From the NCBI RefSeq assembly GCF_040954835.1, contig NC_090723.1, forward strand, positions 4,722,001 to 4,786,000: a DNA stretch of 64,000 nucleotides. The letters run 5' to 3'. Shown here one piece after another: positions 1-12,600 of the stretch. Both the position numbers and the translations under genes were made by a program. Under the pieces are notes generated by a model that was not told the origin of the DNA, made no database searches, and was given only the letters and a program-made list of their open reading frames with translations. The first letter of the stretch is position 1. Each line of letters opens with the position of its first letter. This DNA is from Lepisosteus oculatus. Lineage: Eukaryota; Chordata; Actinopteri; Semionotiformes; Lepisosteidae.

Positions 1-1872
1 TTAAAATGTAATTATGATGCACTTAAGCATCTGTCTGATTTTCAAAAGAAAAGAAAGTGTAACAGGGCCAAGCTAAGAACTTTCCAAGCTTTTCACTTCA
101 GTGCAAGGTCTGGTCCAGATAAAACAGCTGTAATATCTCTTTCTTCCACATCTGTGACTGTCATCTGCTGTAAAATGAAACACCATGCAGAAATGAGGGC
201 CTTTCCCATTGTAAACTCTGAAAATCACCCTGTTGGGTGCTCATATGTAACACGTCACTCCTATATTCCTGTCTGATGAGGTACTTGGTTCAATACAACA
301 CCCCAGTCCAAATGTGAAGCTAGCTGAGAGACCCTCAGCTGTCCGCTGCCTCTTTTGAACTGTGGCTTAATCACATCAGTGTGCACTGAAGGTTTGTCAC
401 AGACTGCCCTGAGCTTCCCCAGCAGACATAGTTACTATTCCTAGTTACAATCAAGGCTGACAATGGGCTATAGTTCTTGCCTCCACTGTCTGGCAGACTA
501 ACAGTGACAGAATGCAAAACCAGCAGATGTTTTTCTGCCTTCTGCTCTTTCTGGGCCATGCTGTTGTGAAGGTCTCCAATATCCATACGCAAGGGCGAAC
601 CCCAAGTGAGAGCTTGCCTCGCTACCCCATAGCTCAAGTTCAACGGGACGACAAGAATAGGTGGATACAGCAGGATTCTGCCACAATACCAGGGCACGTC
701 CTTACAGGGGGTCTGGGCATGCGTTTGCGTGCATGCAAGGATTCAGATGTCAGACACAGCTGCTGCTGCATTTGGCCCATTCCAACAAATCTTGGCAAAG
801 AGGTATATGACCTCTTTCATGGAGCATGGCTACACGGTTGCACTAAATGTCAAACAAACGCTGATCCAAAACCTGAAACTGTGCAAACAGAAGTCACACT
901 TAGACAGGATGTGGTGATGTTATTTTGATTGTTGCTGCTCTCAGCTACCTTTACCTGACGCTGACTGTGTTACATCTGTGCACTCTTTTCCTGTGTTGTG
1001 TCTGCTTTGCATTAACCAGCACTGCTCGAGATCTTGTGTGAAAAAAAAACCTCTTCCTGTTTTCACAGTAAGTACATTTATAAGCCCAGAAACATTGCAC
1101 GCAAGATAAAATATATACACATTTGGTATGTGAGATTTTTAAAAACCTAGCTAATGTCCTAAACTTGAAAGAACATCTGTAGCATCAAACATATGGAAAA
1201 TAAATTCTCACATAAAGAATTAACTGACTTTTCCAACACCAGTGTGTGTTTAAACAGTTATTAACTCGCTGTCTAGTTTTGTTTTTCACCATGCATTAAT
1301 TTTCAGTAATAAGACATTACTTCTTACATTAATCACTGGTTCCATGTAACAGTTGTTCTGTATAAGTGAAGTGAAACCATGAAAGTCTGAGTAATGCATG
1401 TTTAATAGTCCATTTCTGCATGGTCTGTGTTCTTGAGCTCCAATAACAAATTATGGAGCTCAGAACAAACCTTGCACGAGTTTCTAATGTATATGCATAT
1501 AGACCAAAGTGTTAGCTTTGGCTGGGTTTCAGGAAGGTGAGATTTTAAGTAATTAGAGGTCGTTAGCCCCAGAGTGGGCTGCCTAACAAATGATTGTCTG
1601 TTCAGTGCTTACAGTGCTGCAGCCTCCTGTCACCTCAGACGAAGGGCTAAACACAGCCAACCAAAGCAGAAGCTGATTGATTGCTGCGAGCACACTGCAG
1701 TTCAGGGCTTAATTGCTTGCAGTGTCAACACAAAAACGCAGGTCAGGGGAAAACAACAACAGAACTACAACTGAGGATAAAAACAAAATAAAAGTTGAGC
1801 TCCATCCGTTATCAGATAACACTTTCCTACTGAGGATCATAGCAATCCAAATCCTATCCTATGCACAATGAC
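1..1872. other. upstream intergenic DNA, no gene seen
   Basis: I see no convincing gene here. A 138-codon open frame on the + strand at 512-928 starts with a hydrophobic, signal-peptide-like stretch. It has no recognisable domain and overlaps open frames on the other strand, so I treat it as chance. A short palindrome lies at 1435-1461 (8-bp arms GAGCTCCA/TGGAGCTC). Confidence 0.6.
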
Positions 1873-2081
1873 ACAAGGCAGGACAACACTGCGGACAGGA
1901 TACTAGTCCATTGCAGGACACAATTTAGACAGTTTAGAGCTACCGATTAATCTTGCCAGCATTGGAGAAAACCCAAGAGGACACTGGGAGAACATGCAAA
2001 GTCATCAGAGAGCCCCTGTCTGTAATCAAACTGCAAGCCCAGGAGCTGTGAGGCAGCAATTCTAACAGTCATGCCACCATG
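1873..2081 (+). repeat. decayed L2-type LINE 3' end (or SINE sharing that tail)
   Basis: The stretch carries, in order, the landmarks of a common fish non-LTR 3' region: a 'tagtccattgcaggacac' block, a 'gggagaacatgcaaa' block, then a 'gctgtgaggcagcaattcta' block followed by 'catgccacc'. The same order occurs in the better preserved copy at 41279-41608. Many substitutions and small deletions indicate an old insertion. Family assignment is from memory of fish repeats, not from a search. Confidence 0.6.
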
Positions 2082-2106
2082 CAGTCTGAAAATAAAACTA
2101 TAATAT

Positions 2107-2254
2107 AAAAAGTACAGCAAGCCAAGAAACCCTCAAAGGTATTTCCTCACTTGCAGAATACTAATATTGTTGCATTTGGTCAAGGCTTATGCTAGGCGCA
2201 GTACTGTGAGGATGTATATTGAGATTGCTGTCAAGGGAACTACTCTGTAGGCAT
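2107..2254 (+). repeat. diverged direct repeat, copy A
   Basis: This stretch aligns with 2534-2675. Both begin with an A-rich run and 'caagaaa', share the 16-base block caaaggtatttcctca (2134-2149 and 2559-2574), and continue through 'ttgctgtcaaggga' versus 'ttgttgtcaagga' to a closing 'aggca'. It is either a local duplication or two copies of an unrecognised interspersed repeat. Confidence 0.55.
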
Positions 2255-2533
2255 CGGAAAGACATTGTATTCAAAGTCTCCAAATGAATTGCTTTACAAA
2301 AACTGTGTAGCTGGAACCCAGCATGTCAAGATCTCTCAGAGGGTTAAAACGCTTTTGTTCTTCTTCAGACCTTGAAATATTTCCCATTGTGTGAGAAGGG
2401 TTATATCACCTGAGGCTGCAACCACAGTGACATTCATCAATGCACATAGTCACTGAAGCCCACCTTTCTAAATGCTGCAGTTGCTTGCTCTTGTTCACAA
2501 ATTGTGCTCTTGACGTACACTGTGATATAATAT

Positions 2534-2675
2534 TAAAAAAAGCAAGACAAGAAATCCCCAAAGGTATTTCCTCATTTACAAAATGCTATTTTTTGCACTC
2601 AGTAAAAACTTTTGCTAAATGCATTTCTCTGAAGCTTCATATTGGAACTGTTGTCAAGGAACCTCTTAAGAGGCA
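2534..2675 (+). repeat. diverged direct repeat, copy B
   Basis: Second member of the pair described at 2107-2254, offset by about 425 bases. Divergence is substantial outside the 16-base identical core, so the duplication is not recent. Confidence 0.55.
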
Positions 2676-5600
2676 GTGTGATTTGAAACTATGTTACTGC
2701 ACTAATGCTTTCCAATAGTGCAAAAAATATTAGTCTTGTGTCAGTGAAAAATTGGCATATGAAATAATGTATTTCTTGTTATATTTCTCATAGTTTTTAT
2801 ATTTGTTAAGTATTTCACTTACTACAGTGAAAGAGTCAATGAAATTCATTGTTTTCTGATTGTGAAAGTAGTGAACCTCAGGAGAAGTGGGAAACTCTTT
2901 GTAGATGATGGTCTTGTTGTCAATAAATAAAATGCAAACTCACATCCAAGAAGAAATCCAGCACTACTTTTTTCACACCTTTATACTTGGGGAAATTGCT
3001 CCTCCTGAGTGGCCTAAGGCTCAGCAAGGTGTCATCTAACACCTGAGGCCCTGCAAAACAGCAAAAACATTTTTATTTTAAATAAAACATAGTTACGGGA
3101 CTCTGCTTAACTGTTATTCACTCTACGCAAAATATATTCTTGAAACTAATTCCTGATGTTGCTATTTTAATACTGGCCAGCTATTATTGCGAATTCCTGG
3201 AATTTATAAGGAATTATCCTGGGATTAAGTCAGCAAAAATAAGAAAGGTGCAAATGGCAGGCTGAGGCTCATCTGAAGATCTCTTGCAAAGCTTTTCATT
3301 TTTAAAATAAATCAACACTGAGAGGTTACCTTGAAGGCAAATGTTTGAACTGCTTGTCAGAAACCACATTGTTTAAAATGTTTTCTTATTGTGGTACTCT
3401 TTTACTATTCTTATAAAAGCTTTAAATTTGAATACCTCATTATTTACTAAAGAAAATGAACCCTCCTATACCCGTATGCAAGTGACTCCTGAACTATTTC
3501 ACGTGACACGCGAAAGTTTTAAAAAAACAAACACAAAAAGAAAACAAAACATATCTGAAACAAAAATACCATCAGACATCACTCCAGCACATCATCCCCG
3601 TGACTAGATTGTAGTGTTCAGTGATGCGTGAGGTCCAGGTTTGTTCTATGTCTTTCACATGATCAACACTAGACAGGAACATTCCGATCCAGGGAATGTT
3701 TGCATGTTTGCTTCCTTTGCCTACAGGACGATGCTCGGTACGTTGCCCCCGAGCGTGTATTTTGAAAATGCCTCCCAGGGTGCAGTGTGTTTGTGCAGTA
3801 CACCCTGCGTGTGAAATCATCACGTCCTTGTTCTTAACCTTAGCACACAGCTGTGCCAGGCAAAGTTAAGGGAAGCAAACTGTGTGATGGCACAAGCTCA
3901 GTTATGAGAGGCAAATGAAGGTCAGGATATGGCATAATAAACATTGCTATAAATAAAGGTCAAGCCAAGAAACAACAAGTGGTTGAGACATAAATGCCCT
4001 TCCTCAAGCACACTTGCCTTCATGAGCCATAAAGACAATTTGTGCGCATTTTTGCTAAGTTGGACTATTTTGTAGCAGTTTGTAAAACTTGTACAAATTG
4101 ACATGGATATAGCTATGCTAAGTTCTATTTTATATGTGCAAAAGTACATGTGGAATTAAAAATCTGTTTAGATGGTTTGGTTTTGAAATGGTGACAGTAA
4201 TTAATAATGACAGTGACTGTGTTCTTAAAATACTCCATTCTTCTTTGTAAGAGATACATATACTTTAAATATGCACTTTTGTCTAAAGCTGTAAAAGGAC
4301 CCGTTTGTAAGAAATGGAGATCTTATTTCTATCGCTATATTTTTTTCTACTTGATTGCAAGCATGGTATCTATTCCAAATAAAAGTGCGCCATACTGTAA
4401 CGCAACAACGTAAGATCTACTGTACAAACCCAGGAGTAAAAACCATGTATACTCAGAGGGAGTGGTCTGAAAAGATGTGTATGCACCTTCAACAAATAAT
4501 CACTTTTTTTACAGTACAAATGTACTGTAGAAGATAGAGGATAGAGCACCAGCTTCCCTGAAACTGAAAATAAACCATTAATTTTAAAAATACAAGCCGC
4601 TGTAACTAATAATTTATTCTTAAGAACTAAAAGCAAATTCAGGCGACACCCAGCAATAATTTCGTTTCAGCCTGTTGTGTAATGACTACTTCCAATAGGC
4701 AACACAGATCCTTAGATGCAGTTACAGTATCAATTTCACACTGCTTTTTTCACAAAAGGATCAAACGCTTTTGTTGATATTGTCTGCGTTGCCCCACAGG
4801 CCTCTGTTATGTTGCATACTGTATAACAGGTGATGATCTGCATTCTGTGCTTAAAGCTCTCACTCATCTTAGTTGCTCCACAAAATGGGCTTCTTTGAGA
4901 AAGGGGTTCTCAAAGCTGATTGGGGAAGAACAGTAAGGAAACCAGGTAACATCTGGCAAGAGAGTTCAAGAAGGGTTCCACACATATTCCAAAGCACACG
5001 CATTAAGGCTGTTGGCTTCAAGCAGGCCTGATGGATCAAAAAGCCTCCTTTTGTTTGTAATTGTACTCATGCTCTCAGCACACTTTATGTTCTTATGGCT
5101 CCAAGGAGCACACATGCAAAGTAACGGAACCCTGCAGATGCCCAGAGGGGACACAAGGTTACCCCAGTCAGCTGAGAGAGACACCACCCAGACCCAGCGG
5201 GCCTCAACCAAACTTACACACCCCTGTGGAAAAAACCTGATCACAACTGGCCGAGATGTGAACAAGCAACTTCTGAATTACGGAGCTCGGCCTGCGCGCA
5301 GTGTGATGGCTATTTCTGAGCAAGAATCCCCCTACACTTGGTTTAAAGATCCAGGCTGACGATTCTTTAAGCAATGTGTTGCAATGTGTTCGAAGAATTT
5401 TAAGCTTTTGGTAGGAAACGCAGCATGTAATATTGGCCTAGTGCAGAGATCTGACTTCCATAACTGTAACACTTGTGGTGCTAGCCCATCCAACTGTCAT
5501 CATACCCACTCCACCCAGGACAGAGTCACATATTCACAGACATTTAAGGAGGGGAGTTCTACTTTTCTTTCCACTGTGAATTGAAAGCCAGGCCACCATG

Positions 5601-8600
5601 CTCTTTATTAAAAAAAAGCAAGGGGCAACGAGCTAAGAGAATATGAACAATTAGTCATTCTTTACAGATGTCTCCTTGTCGCTTTTTAAAAGCACCACCA
5701 CAGGGCCTGTCATGAGATCTCAGGAGAAAACAGTTATATCATCACTTCCTATTGTAAGATGATTAAAAAAGAGCAAGTCTCATCCTGGGAACAAAAGGCT
5801 TTCTGTTAAACAATCTAGTTTATTTAAAGAAGCTAAACTTAAGTACAGAATACCCCATTTCATGCTCCCTAGGGGGATCTCGATTGTGTAGGACTGTTAT
5901 ATAATCACAGGAAGAGTCTGCATTAAAAAAATAAAAAGGTCACAGAACTTTTGCAATATTCAGCTGCTTTCTTTCCTGACGTAAATAATACTCCCCTTAC
6001 GCTAATAGATCAAGTCAAGGAATGGCATATTAAAATAAATAACCTTGGGATTGGGAAAATACAGGGACAAAACACTGAGCACAAAACGGATCTGTATTGG
6101 AAGGCATGTGCTTTTCTTTAGAATAGGTGGGGCTTTCTTACTAAGGGATGAACTCTACAATTTACACTAGTTAGCCATGAGAATGACAGACTAATTTGCT
6201 GGTATGTGCTTTTGAGGGGCTCAGGGGACCATTTGAGCTCTCGTTAATGTGACTGACCTGAACTTTGACCTTTTTTCTTACAACAGGGCAAACCTGGGGT
6301 TGTGACTTGGCATACTTACAGGCGTAAGGTAACAATTTGAGAGTCATAACAAGGTTATGTAACCTGCCATTACTGGGCCTAATTGAGGAATGCCATGTAT
6401 GAGATTCCTCTCTCAAAATAAAACCCCTTTGCAGAATCTGTTTGCAGAAATGCAAATTGGCTTTTGCAGCCTAAAAAAACCATATGTTTGCAGTTAAACA
6501 TTCTTTCACATGTGTCTACCATTGCTAATTTATAGAGGAAATTTTGCTGTTATGTGTGCCATAACACTTTTCCATCTTTTTTTATATGCACTTCTTGCTT
6601 CATTTAAAAGCTGGTTTCCAAATTAACAAGAAAATGAAATAGAAAAAAGAAATTGTTGCATGAAATCCTCCTATCAGCAAGCGCCACCACTGGTTTACTC
6701 TTCACTGCTTAGGACATCCCCTTAAAAAAGATTTGATCATGGCTTTGCAAAGATTTAGTGGAGAAGAAATAAGGTTGAACCTTGCAGGTATTTCAAATTA
6801 AATCAGTTCTTTGCTTGTTACTTGAAAATATTATTTTAACATAGGCCAAGTCACAAATTAATTACACACCAGCACTTGATACTGTGATAGAATCGCTTAG
6901 CACAGGGGAGCATGGCTGTCATTGTGTTAGATGGCCTGTTTCCATCATACAGTGTTCTCAAGTTGATCCTTAATATGCAACCTCCTGGCTCTGTATGGGA
7001 TCCATCCATCATCAGAGGCCTGTTTACTTCTGACAAGAGACAGGAATGCCCATTCCAGGATCCCTAAAAGCACATAGCTAATCTGTTGTGTCCATTTCAG
7101 TACTGATGACCCTACAAATGCTTGTCTTTTTACTCTTTTTATTTATGAGCATCTTAGTCTGCATGTTAGACATCAGCCTCGGCCTAAACCAATGCAGTAG
7201 CATTTATCAGTGCTCCTAATAACAAGATCCACCGTTACTGACTTCTCATCTGAGTATAAAAACCTGTTGCTGACTGTTTTTCTGGGTTTTTCAGTGCTGC
7301 TGTTCAGGTACCAGGTAGACTGTGGTACATACTGTATACATCTAAAGGCTCCTAGTGTCTAGGTGACAGAATTCCTAAATGGCCACATTTCAGTTTGTTA
7401 GTATGTTTGCAGCTAACATGATCGGCCACAATTCCTCTTCAACTTTCCCAATCAGGAGCACAGCGCTTTCATTTTCATTCATCGAGTTTTGCAAGACGTT
7501 CAGGGGAGAAGTGTTAAAAATGAGCAATGGGAAGCTTGTTTATCTAAAACTCTAAGACCAAAACAAGCTGTAATTGCAGCTGTGGGAGTGGGGAGCTGCA
7601 TCGTCGTGCACTGGCACTTAATCCTGGGCTGAAAACTAAGAAACGAGAGCCTGAAACACATTCTGCAGATCCCAAGAACGTTCCACACCCGAAATGTTGT
7701 TCATTTCTTTCTTTCTGCTGTTGACAGTGGGATTAACCTCCACTCAATCCTTTTTATTTTGTTCTGCACGGATTCACCTGCTGCAATTTCATTCCCCCGA
7801 CATACTGCGAGCAGCAAAAGGCATTGCAGAAAAATGCATCATTTAAACAAGCTTGCCAGAAAATACTTTTACCCTTGCATATTCTCAGCAATTTCACAAT
7901 TCTTCTACTGCTTATTCTCCATTATATGAATTCACTATGGCTGAATGACTCATTTCCACAAAAGGCCCTGCATGTATTGCAACATTCTACAGTACAAATG
8001 CTTTCCACTATACTGTATGTCTGGACAGGCATACTGCATAGCATAAAGCAGAAAAGCGTTCCTAAATGCTTGAATCATTCCTCCTGGTGTCTGCCTTACA
8101 GTCACACACACGCTTCCTCAGCGTGTTCCTTTGTGTTTAGCGGTAACTGTGGACTGGGAGCTCATTCTTTCGCCATTATTTGCAGCCTGACTAGCGCCGA
8201 CATGCAGCGCCAGATCCTCTGGGTGGAAAGCAAAAGGAAATCCATTGCCTCAGTCCAAGACAAAACTAACACTCGATCCTGCCCGACAAGTCCTTGCGTC
8301 TACCTCGCTGCCAAGCTTTGCTCTTGGCACAGACGCCATATAGGTTGAGTGAAGCCCATTTGCTCAGTAGCTGAAAAGAAGAGCTAGACGACGTGAATGC
8401 ATTAGTTTCAATATTCTATTATATTCAATACAGGATTAAATGTACAGTTTTTTTCTACACAAAGGTGATTGTACTTGAAGTTGATCAAATGTGTTTTAAC
8501 TACTGCCGTATTGCCTATTGATTGTTTAAAATGCTGAAACCATGGTGATATCGTACACAATGACTGAAGACTTATTTCACAATATTTCTGTAACCAGGTC

Positions 8601-9030
8601 TACTAAATCAGCTAACGGAAACGTATGATTTCTAGCGCATTCTGTGTTGTACAGTATATATCCTTTTAGACAAAAATGCGCTGAACTGCGCAGATGGCAG
8701 GTTCGAATATCCTTTGCACACAGTACAAATGCAGTGCAATATATATGATCTTTCATCTGTCACGGTTCAACACTCGCGTTTTATAATTCCGGAATGCGAT
8801 GAGTTCTTGTGTGACTGTGCAGGAGCTTGAGAGATTGAAGTTACCTGCAGGTATGACATCGAAATCAACACTCGTTAAAAATATATATTTTTTCCTAACC
8901 CTAACACATCTTGTAGTACACTTAGCGTCTTGTTTAAAATTTGCATATTTAATATCAGTTAAAAACGCGATGTTTCGGTCTGTGATATAGATACTCTGTT
9001 TCTCTCAACTTGAATTGTGACCCCCCACCA
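2676..9030. other. intergenic DNA upstream of stk17a, no gene seen
   Basis: No exon with conserved protein content and splice sites was found on either strand. The longest open frame (174 codons, 7824-8348, +) has no recognisable domain and ends about 1.2 kb before the kinase start codon. A small perfect hairpin lies at 4510-4529 (8-bp arms, loop AAAT). Distal regulatory elements of stk17a could lie here but cannot be identified by eye. Confidence 0.55.
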
Positions 9031-9085
9031 GCTCGCCAATCTGCTCGCGCTCACCGATTGGTCGCAGCACTGTGACGTCACGAAA
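9031..9085 (+). promoter_or_regulatory. stk17a proximal promoter block: two CCAAT boxes and a CRE
   Basis: A forward CCAAT (9036-9040), an inverted CCAAT (ATTGG, 9057-9061) and a perfect CRE palindrome TGACGTCA (9073-9080) lie within 45 bases, about 500 bases upstream of the stk17a ATG. The surrounding DNA is locally CpG-richer than its flanks. There is no clear TATA box just downstream, which fits a dispersed-start promoter bound by NF-Y and CREB/ATF factors. The motifs are seen directly; promoter function is inferred from spacing and position. Confidence 0.6.
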
Positions 9086-9119
9086 GGGCTGGTCTTTGTA
9101 AAGTTGCTTTGTGGTCGGT

Positions 9120-9197
9120 ATGTCCGGCTATCCTCAAATGAACACTTCTCTCTCAAACATAAAAAGGCAGACCATGGTTGTAGCTCACAAAGGCTAG
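9120..9197 (+). other. possible upstream ORF in the stk17a leader (25 codons)
   Basis: If transcription starts near the CCAAT/CRE block, the leader contains this 25-codon open frame ending in TAG at 9195-9197. It has internal in-frame ATGs, one in the strong context accATGG. Two shorter uORFs follow at 9238-9252 and 9503-9517; the last ends at the TAA that also closes the main frame upstream of the start codon. This would matter only if these bases lie in the mature 5' UTR. Confidence 0.3.
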
Positions 9198-9577
9198 TGA
9201 ATATTACCGTAGGATTCGTAAAAGGCAACTGATTTTTATGTTTTGCGGTTAGTACGTTTTCGACTTATCAAAGATAAATAAAGTCAGTTAAATCCGCGGA
9301 AAGAAAAGTTTTTAGCGAGGTTTTTTGAACTTTTACAAGGATACAAAAACTGCAAACCTATCTGAAATCCACCAGTTTGTCTAACACGGAATTTTAACCA
9401 GCTGCTGCAATCGAAATACATCGCGGATACTTGATTCCTGCCTCTGGCTCTTATAATTTTATTTTATTTTTGTGTGCATCTCGTACATACAAGGTCTTTG
9501 ATATGCAACAAATCTAAAAAAAAAAAACCCACATCAACTGCAACTTAAAAGTTAATTCTACAAACAGACTGATACAA

Positions 9578-9693
9578 ATGCCGGACTCGAGTATGATGGA
9601 TAACAGGAACGGGATGGTGTCAAAGATTCAGAGCAGAATAAGAACGGACTCCTTCAAAAGCAATTACGACTTGGTCGGTAAAGAACTGGGCAG
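9578..9693 (+). CDS. stk17a: stk17a coding exon 1
   Basis: Encodes residues 1-38 plus two bases of codon 39. It ends in KELGR at the donor cag|gtaagt. The stretch RTDSFKSNY matches the position of the RTEPFQDGY-like segment just before the kinase domain of STK17A. Further methionines at residues 6, 7 and 13 are alternative starts, but the first ATG is preceded in frame by a stop. Confidence 0.9.
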
Positions 9694-12600
9694 GTAAGTT
9701 AACAGCGCTTGCAAAAACAAAATGTGAACGTTTTCTTTCTCGCAGAGTGGAGCGCCTGGAGTCTGATCTACGTTCTCGGGTTTATAATCTCTCGAATGAA
9801 GTGTGGACGGCGGCATAAACAAAAACACGTTGTCTTTGCAAAAAAAATCCCTTCCGCACGTGAGGGCACTAATCTGGAGAAAAATGCATCCACGGTTAAT
9901 CGGGGGGGGTGGACAGACTTAGCCGTTGTTGTGCCACCAAGTGGGAAATTTTCCCGTGAGTGCGCTATTTAAATAGCATTACAGTGCTCGCGGACCTGCC
10001 CTGAGAAAGTGCAGGGATTTGTTCAACGGCGTGAAACGAAACCCGATTATTTTAAGTGTTTATGTCGCCGGGTTCCCTGACACCGAGCTGGGCAAACTTA
10101 ATTCCTCATCGGAATTCCTTGCTTCATTAAGGGCTGCGTTCTTGGATGCATTAAGTTCGCGTTCGGGCTTAATTGGGGGAAAGCACCCCAGGTTTCAAAT
10201 TAGCCTGTTAGGGTCGTGTCGTGTCCGTACTACCGCACACAAAATCCGTTCTGCTCTTGATGAAGTGATGCGCGTCCTCAGAAAAGCGCACACTTCTGCA
10301 GTCTGTGTAAACGCTGGCGTGTCTGCGTTGACTCGGTGGTCTGCTGGTATTTCTGGATGCGAGTATTTCTCTTGTCTCTTCATCAGACCGGTTTGCGGGC
10401 ACTTGCTGCTGTGAACTGCGCTTTCTGATGTTTACCGTCCCAATTCTGTACAGGAAACTTTCTGAACTGATGAGCCTTCATTGTCCACCTGCTGCAGGGT
10501 GGAAGGGCAGTAAAGACCTCTTATCAGGTTCGGGTTCTTCGAATGCGAACACTGTGGGGTTTTAGCAAGAGAGCGCTGTCGTGCTCAGCAATTAGAAAAG
10601 AAGAACCTGTTCGTGAGTGGACAATAGCAGGGGGAGGGTGTGCTTTTTCTCTGATTATCCATTTTCCTGCCGTTTTAAATGTTCTACCACGTTAAAACTC
10701 ATTCGCCTGATGAAGCGAGGCTGTGTTGACGTTCCCAAGAAGGATCAGAGGGGTGAATTAGTGTATGAAGTTCTTTGGTTTTCAAGAGAAGGTGATGCCC
10801 CAATTTATTTCCCGTTGGCTGTTATATACCCGTAGATTTCTGAAGGGACTGTGGCTTTGGCACTTACTAATTTGGGGTGGAATGTTTATTTTTTTCTGCT
10901 GCGCTAGAAGGGGTCAGCGCCGCGGTGCTGGAATTTTTTTTTCCAGGATACTTTGGTCCTGCTAATTGCGTTACTGTCAGTCACACCCCCTGCAGAGGGA
11001 GATGGCGCTGTAGTAAATTTCTGACGGCCCTCTGGAAGTTGAAGTTCATGGCCTACAACCCCCTCCTTCAGTCCTCCACAGCTGCTTTCGAACCCAGACC
11101 TCCACAAGTGCCTGCAGAACAGCACCAGCAGCGGTGAAACCTTGTGGACGAAGCTGTGAACTCTGGGGTTAAGGGTGATTTTTTTACTGGGTGCACTGTT
11201 TTGATTCAAGATGTTCACCTGACCTGCATTTCAGAAGCAGAGCATAGAACAGGGCCCCAGCTTTTTTTCTGTTGCTTTAATCAGCAGTGAAATTATAGCC
11301 TGAATTTGTAAGTGGTTTGGATTGATTTTGTGCTCCAAAGGGTCCTGGAAATGAGTTTTCCAGGGCTTTGATGCGTTAGATTGAGAGGTTTCAAAAACAG
11401 TAGATAAAAGACCCCAGAAACCAAATGTTTTTTGCCCCAGATGTCAGTTGTGTCTTCTGTGTTGGGGTGCCCTGTGCATGATGTTAGAGCCCTGATTTTT
11501 GGGGTCACACACACCCCAACCCTAACATACCATAAATCTCATTAATTTGCGGAATGTGGACACAGCTGATGCTGGTAGAGCAGCTTGTTGAGATTAGAGA
11601 ACCGTTTTAACAAGGGGGTTATCTGTAGTGTGTGACTTCTGTTTTGGAGTTAATCCACTCCTTGCTCGCAGCCTCTTAAACACTCCATTTTCCTGTCAGT
11701 GGAGGCTGTGTGGAACCCCGTGACCCCAGGTGCTCCCCCTTCAATGCTCTAGAGTCTTTGGAGGGAACAGTCTTTGTAACTTCTGTAAGGTGGATTGGGA
11801 CAGTACTGTAACTTTACCACAAAGTAGTTTCTCATGCTGGAGTTTTTTTAGAGAAGTGGCATAGACCTCACACCTGTAAGAGGTCAGTCGGTGTTTCATA
11901 TGTTGTGCTATTGTTCTAAGTTTGTTGGGTAGTCAAAACTTTAATATGAGAAACCCAAGAGACTGAAAGGAATGATCACCCCCCCCCCCCCCCCCCACCC
12001 TCAATCAGTAGCAGCCCCTGTCTCCTGCCCCAACCCCAGATAACTGTTCTGATTCATGATGATCTGGAACAGTCAGGCAGATGCTTGAAGGAAACCCTTT
12101 TTGATCCTTAGGGCTTTGCACTGTAGTTGGAACACGGATGTTTTGTAGTGCGCACTGTTTTAATCATTACTTGTTCCATTTAAGCATCTTCACTGTGCAG
12201 TTTGTATCGTTTTGCATTTCTGCAGATCAAGGTCTCTGATAGCTCGCCTCACTTTCTTGTAAAGAATCATAACCAAAGCATGGGGTTTTAATTTCTTAAT
12301 TTTGGTGGCTTTAGAGTAATAAAGCATATCATGAATCATCTACCAAGTGTTGCAACTGGGTTTAATTAATGTTTGGGGATGGAGGACAAAGATTACAGAA
12401 GAACTTGTTGGTATTTTTCTGCTGTTAGTGGGATATCCCATCTATTTAGAAGTGCTTTTTTGTTCTCGGTCATCCGTGTTCACTAATTTGCGTGTCCGAC
12501 CTACTTTATCTGTGAGACAAGCTGAAGTGTCAGCTTTTTGCAAGGGGCTGGAGAATGCTGATTCATTAAGACGCATAGATGGGGGGGAAGAAATCCTTTC

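Noticed and set aside
512..928. 138-codon frame with a hydrophobic start resembling a signal peptide
   Set aside because: No domain follows, other frames on both strands are equally open, and there are no supporting neighbours.
7824..8348. 174-codon open frame on the + strand about 1.2 kb upstream of stk17a
   Set aside because: Composition is like the surrounding non-coding DNA, no family is recognisable, and it lies upstream of the promoter block.
8896..8906. Telomere-like 'ctaaccctaac'
   Set aside because: Fewer than two full units; chance occurrence.
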